Source: an uncultured Oscillospiraceae bacterium
GTDB taxonomy: Bacteria > Bacillota > Clostridia > Oscillospirales > Ruminococcaceae
Direction: 5' to 3'
Assembly (NCBI GenBank): GCA_910577365.1
Contig: CAJTMU010000029.1
Location: 1 to 26,599 of the forward strand
DNA length: 26,599 bases
The stretch's first letter is position 1; every line of letters starts with the position of its first letter. The notes under the pieces were generated by a model. That model had not been told where the DNA came from. It saw only the letters and a program-made list of their open reading frames with translations, and did not search any database. The position numbers and the translations under genes were made by a program. Below, in pieces: positions 24,014 to 26,599 of the stretch.

Positions 24014-24196
24014 AATTTCCTCCTGAGTTTTATTATGTAGCTTCCGCACTGCTCTAAATGATGCTTTGCGGAGACTGCGCCGACTCACTGAACGGTTTTA
24101 AACTTTGCCCCGTGTTGTCTCGGCGGTTTATGTGAGATTTTCCGCGCGGACGGTAAATATCCGCTCGGAGCTTTCCATTTCCTGTTTCGCGGCAGC
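24014..24196. other. Intergenic DNA between the nucleotidyltransferase gene and cca
   Basis: About 180 bases hold no convincing reading frame. The cca ribosome binding site (AGGAGG on the minus strand, near 24021) lies at one end. No clear promoter or terminator is seen. Confidence 0.4.
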
Positions 24197-24949
24197 TCAA
24201 CTTTTTAATTGCGTTAGCATATATTCCGCAAACTCACTTAAAACCTCTGCTGGGATATTTTGCGGAAATGGCGAATCGCTGCGGTAGCTTTCGGCAGCGG
24301 CATTCACCAAGTGTGTATATTTTTTATCGAGATTTTCCGCCGCCCACTCTGCGCCGTCCGATTTTGACAACACCTTATTTTCGCGGAAAAACGCTGCGGC
24401 ACGGCACAAATTAAGTATAAAATAAATAGGCTCGCCGGATATGCCTTGTACAGAATCATAAACATCATACATTATGCTGTCCAGAAAGTACTCGCGCTTC
24501 ACCTTGCCGAAAACGTCGCTGATCGGCTTTCCGTACAGCGTTTGTCCTACCGCTTTAATTACCGAGAAATGCGCCGCCAGATCCTTATCAGTTCCATGCA
24601 TATTGCGGCAGAATCCATTTGGGTCCTTAAGAAACCGTTCTCTGTGCACCATGGAATAATGCAGCTCAAATGGAGTCGGATAAACAAATTTCCTACAATG
24701 CATTTCATGAACCACGCTCATCTCAATACCTTTAGCGGGGAAGTCAGAACGAGTTTCCATAGCTGCAAGTCCCTTTACATATTTCGTTTTATCCTCCGCG
24801 GAAAAAAGCGAGTTAACCACAACAATAAAATCAATATCGCTTTTTCGGGGATTAAAGCAGCCGAACGCCGCAGACCCATGAAGATATACACCTGTGAGCT
24901 TCATGCCGAATACACTCCGCGTTAGTTCAACTATATCATCTATAATCAT
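24197..24949 (-). CDS. Aminoglycoside nucleotidyltransferase-like protein (NTP_transf_2 plus DUF4111)
   Basis: The product is 250 residues. The N-terminal nucleotidyltransferase motif is GVYLHGSAAFGCFNPRKSDIDFIVVV, with Gly-Ser at 25-26 and the metal-binding Asp pair at 38 and 40. GIEMSVV carries a Glu near 76, placed where AadA/ANT(9)-type enzymes have their catalytic base. The C-terminal half resembles DUF4111, with the FILNLCRAAAFF and SKSDGAEWA patterns of AadA-like adenylyltransferases. Such enzymes adenylylate streptomycin/spectinomycin-type drugs, but chromosomal homologues in Clostridia often have no shown resistance activity. Substrate is therefore unproven. The ATG at 24949 follows a weak AGGA site. 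Repeat copy R4 ends about ten bases upstream in the same orientation. Confidence 0.83.
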   Translation of the reverse strand: MIIDDIVELTRSVFGMKLTGVYLHGSAAFGCFNPRKSDIDFIVVVNSLFSAEDKTKYVKGLAAMETRSDFPAKGIEMSVVHEMHCRKFVYPTPFELHYSMVHRERFLKDPNGFCRNMHGTDKDLAAHFSVIKAVGQTLYGKPISDVFGKVKREYFLDSIMYDVYDSVQGISGEPIYFILNLCRAAAFFRENKVLSKSDGAEWAAENLDKKYTHLVNAAAESYRSDSPFPQNIPAEVLSEFAEYMLTQLKS

Positions 24950-24957
24950 TAAATTTC

Positions 24958-25050
24958 CTTATTTTAAAAAATTTTTCGCGACCCGACCGTAAAAACTCCG
25001 CAAGCTCCGTTTTCACGGTCTCCCGCGAAAAATTTGCTGCGTTGGCGGGC
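24958..25050 (-). repeat. Structured intergenic repeat, copy R4 (reverse orientation)
   Basis: Read on the minus strand, the left flank is GCAGCAAATTTTTCGCG followed by GGAG. The inner stem is GACCGTGAAAA (25020-25010) / TTTTTACGGTC (24995-24985), 10 of 11 paired. The right flank is GGGTCGCGAAAAATTT. The outer arms AAATTTTTCGCG (25035-25024) and CGCGAAAAATTT (24980-24969) pair perfectly over 12 bp. The element ends in TTTAAAATAAGG, immediately before the nucleotidyltransferase start. Confidence 0.75.
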
Positions 25051-25073
25051 AGCGGTTCTCGGCTTTCAGCAAC

Positions 25074-25132
25074 AAAACTCCGCAAACTCCGTTTTCACGG
25101 TCTCCCGTGAAAAATTTGCTGTGTGAGCGGGC
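25074..25132 (-). repeat. Truncated structured repeat, copy R5 (reverse orientation)
   Basis: On the minus strand this copy has GCAAATTTTTCACGGGAGACCGTG split over its flank and stem. Its loop sequence CGGAG-TTTGCGGAG is nearly the same as in R4. The 3' arm and the GGGTCG flank are missing, so it is a 5' half copy next to R4. Confidence 0.65.
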
Positions 25133-25312
25133 ATGCAGTTCGCACCATTGAACAATTTAATATTCCGTTCTCAACGCTGCATTCTGTTTATTCTATTATA
25201 TACCATTTTCCTTACATATTCAAGCCCCTAAACAAAAATGATATTTGTGCAAATTTCATAAAAACGATTACAACATTTGTACATCTTTCAGAAAAAAACA
25301 TGAAAAAAGTGC
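25133..25312. other. AT-rich intergenic DNA upstream of the EF-G-like gene
   Basis: About 180 bases between the repeats and the promoter at 25313 contain no supported gene or RNA. Confidence 0.45.
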
Positions 25313-25341
25313 TTGCATTTTGAGCAAATTTACTATATAAT
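25313..25341 (+). promoter_or_regulatory. Promoter of the EF-G-like gene
   Basis: TTGCAT (25313-25318) and consensus TATAAT (25336-25341) have a 17-bp spacer. They predict a 5' leader of about 140 bases before ATG 25488. No recognisable riboswitch was seen in that leader. Confidence 0.75.
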
Positions 25342-25487
25342 AAAAATATGATGTTTTGGAAATTGGCGATTTTTAAACATTAGACAGATGCCGTCACTTG
25401 TCCGAACGTCAAATTTAACAAGTATAACAGCTTTTTTCCGCTTGAACGCGGGAATATTTAGCAGCTTGACTTACGGAGGTAAAGCAA

Positions 25488-26599
25488 ATGAAAACATTCA
25501 CAGCCGACAGCATCAGGAACATTGTTCTCACCGGTCACGGCGGGAGCGGAAAGACTGCTTTAGCGGAAGCAATGCTTTTTAAGTGCGGTCTTACCGACAG
25601 AATGGGTAATACAGCCGACGGAAACACCGTCTGCGATTTTGACGCGGAGGAGATCCGCAGAAAGATCTCAATAAATGCCGCCGTAGCGAATGCTGTCTGG
25701 TTTGATACAAAAATCAACATTATCGACGCTCCCGGTCAGTTTGATTTCATAGGCGGAATGCATGAGGGTATCCGAGCAGCGGAGAGCGTTATTATAACTG
25801 TAAACGGCAAGGACGGCGTGTGCCCCGGTACTATAAAAGCGTATAATCTTGCGTTGGAGCAAAACAAGGCGCGTATGCTTGCGGTAACCTGCATGGAGGT
25901 GGAAAACAGTGATTTCTACCGCGTCCACACTGAGCTTAAGACCGTTTTTGGTCCGTCTGTGTGTCCTATTGTCGTTCCCTATGATAAGAACGGTCCCGTT
26001 GAAGCTTACATAAATCTCATCACCATGAAGGCGTATAAATACGATAAAAACGGCGTTCCCACCGAGGTTGACATGCCAGCGTCGGAGAACCGCATAGCAG
26101 GTCTGCGTGCCGCTATGGCGGAGGCAGTCGCGGAAACCAACGATGAGTTTATGGATAAATTCTTCAGCGGCGAGGAATTTACGCAGGAAGAGCTTGTAAA
26201 GGGCATTCACGACGGTATCGCGAACGGCGCAATCACACCTGTTGTATGCTGCGCAAACGATACTCTGTCCGGTGTAGATATGCTGTTGGATTCCGTTGTT
26301 ACCATGCTGCCGTCTCCCAACGAGAGAAAGCTGGAAAAGGTTGACGGCGAGTTAATAGATTACGATGAGAACAAGCCTTTTAAAGCGGTTATCTTTAAAA
26401 CAGTTGCCGACCCGTTTGTCGGCAAGATAAGCTACGTAAAGGTCGTTCGCGGCAAGCTTGCTTCCAAGAGCGAGATAGTGAATACCGCGGGTGAGCCGCT
26501 GAAATTCGGCAAGCTGGTCACGGTTATCGGAAAGAAGCAGGAGGAAGTCTCCGAGATTTGCGCAGGCGATATCGCGGCGGTCACTAAGTTGGACTGCAA
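25488..26599 (+). CDS. EF-G-like translational GTPase paralogue (3' end outside the window)
   Basis: The ATG at 25488 follows GGAGGTAAAGC. The frame stays open for 370 codons to the window edge. The sequence aligns by eye with the EF-G-like group of Clostridia that sits beside true FusA. G1 is GHGGSGKT (16-23), followed by DGNTVCDFDAEEIRRKISI in the switch region, and G3 is DAPGQ (80-84) in place of DTPGH. Other family blocks are FGPSVCPIVVPY, EAYINLITMKAYKY and GVDMLLDSVVTMLPSP, and a domain II strand (FKAVIFKTVADPFVGKISYVKVVRG). The G4 position reads TCME (134-137), not NKxD, so guanine recognition is probably altered. The protein is cytoplasmic and its role is unknown; it is not the canonical elongation factor. 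Confidence 0.88.
   Translation, partial: MKTFTADSIRNIVLTGHGGSGKTALAEAMLFKCGLTDRMGNTADGNTVCDFDAEEIRRKISINAAVANAVWFDTKINIIDAPGQFDFIGGMHEGIRAAESVIITVNGKDGVCPGTIKAYNLALEQNKARMLAVTCMEVENSDFYRVHTELKTVFGPSVCPIVVPYDKNGPVEAYINLITMKAYKYDKNGVPTEVDMPASENRIAGLRAAMAEAVAETNDEFMDKFFSGEEFTQEELVKGIHDGIANGAITPVVCCANDTLSGVDMLLDSVVTMLPSPNERKLEKVDGELIDYDENKPFKAVIFKTVADPFVGKISYVKVVRGKLASKSEIVNTAGEPLKFGKLVTVIGKKQEEVSEICAGDIAAVTKLDC

Noticed and set aside
1..26599. tRNA or rRNA genes
   Set aside because: No tRNA cloverleaf or rRNA segment was recognised by eye in either strand of the intergenic regions.

Overview
The window looks like the chromosome of a low-to-mid-GC Clostridia species, most likely an Oscillospiraceae/Ruminococcus-like gut or rumen bacterium. 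The reasons are: a Firmicutes-type nusA-rnpM-ylxQ-infB-rbfA-nrnA-truB-ribF cluster; strong AGGAGG ribosome binding sites; sigma-A-type promoters with 17-bp spacers; a secreted BspA-type leucine-rich-repeat protein with Ig-like and fibronectin domains; a glycoside hydrolase family 3 gene; and an EF-G paralogue of the kind common in this family. Identification is from sequence recognition only; no search was run.

Layout. 1-809: C-terminal part of a FapA/DUF342-like protein, then a terminator. 995-2812: secreted LRR/Big/FN3 protein with its own promoter and an 18-bp perfect hairpin over its stop codon. 2882-4451: a structured repeat, then a wrecked GH3 gene whose N- and C-terminal pieces lie on the minus strand while its middle piece lies inverted on the plus strand. 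4452-4975: AT-rich intergenic DNA with promoter-like sites. 4976-6067: a probable PAS-like/degenerate GGDEF protein. 6117-15163: a translation and RNA-metabolism operon starting from a clear promoter and leader hairpin (rimP, nusA, rnpM, ylxQ-like, infB, rbfA, nrnA, truB, ribF), interrupted between infB and rbfA by a MITE-like element. 15164-17061: a tandem repeat array and gltX. 17173-22120: another copy of the repeat, then a Gld-type ABC exporter operon (ATPase, permease, GldG-like protein, DUF4340 protein), followed by a small hypothetical gene at 22182-22454. 22464-24949: minus-strand CCA-adding enzyme and an aminoglycoside-nucleotidyltransferase-like gene. 24958-25132: two more repeat copies in reverse orientation. 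25313 to the end: promoter and the first 370 codons of an EF-G-like GTPase with a degenerate G4 motif.

The most unusual signal is a family of intergenic hairpin repeats found at four loci. The inner stem changes sequence from copy to copy but stays base-paired, between conserved flanks (left GCAG-AAATTTTT...GAG, right CGGGTCG...AAAATTT). At three of the four loci a copy ends within about 30 bases of the start codon of a gene read in the same direction (gltX, the ABC ATPase, the nucleotidyltransferase). Other points worth a second look are the scrambled GH3 gene, a ylxQ-like gene that appears to need a non-canonical ATC start, and the MITE-like insertion next to the rbfA ribosome binding site.
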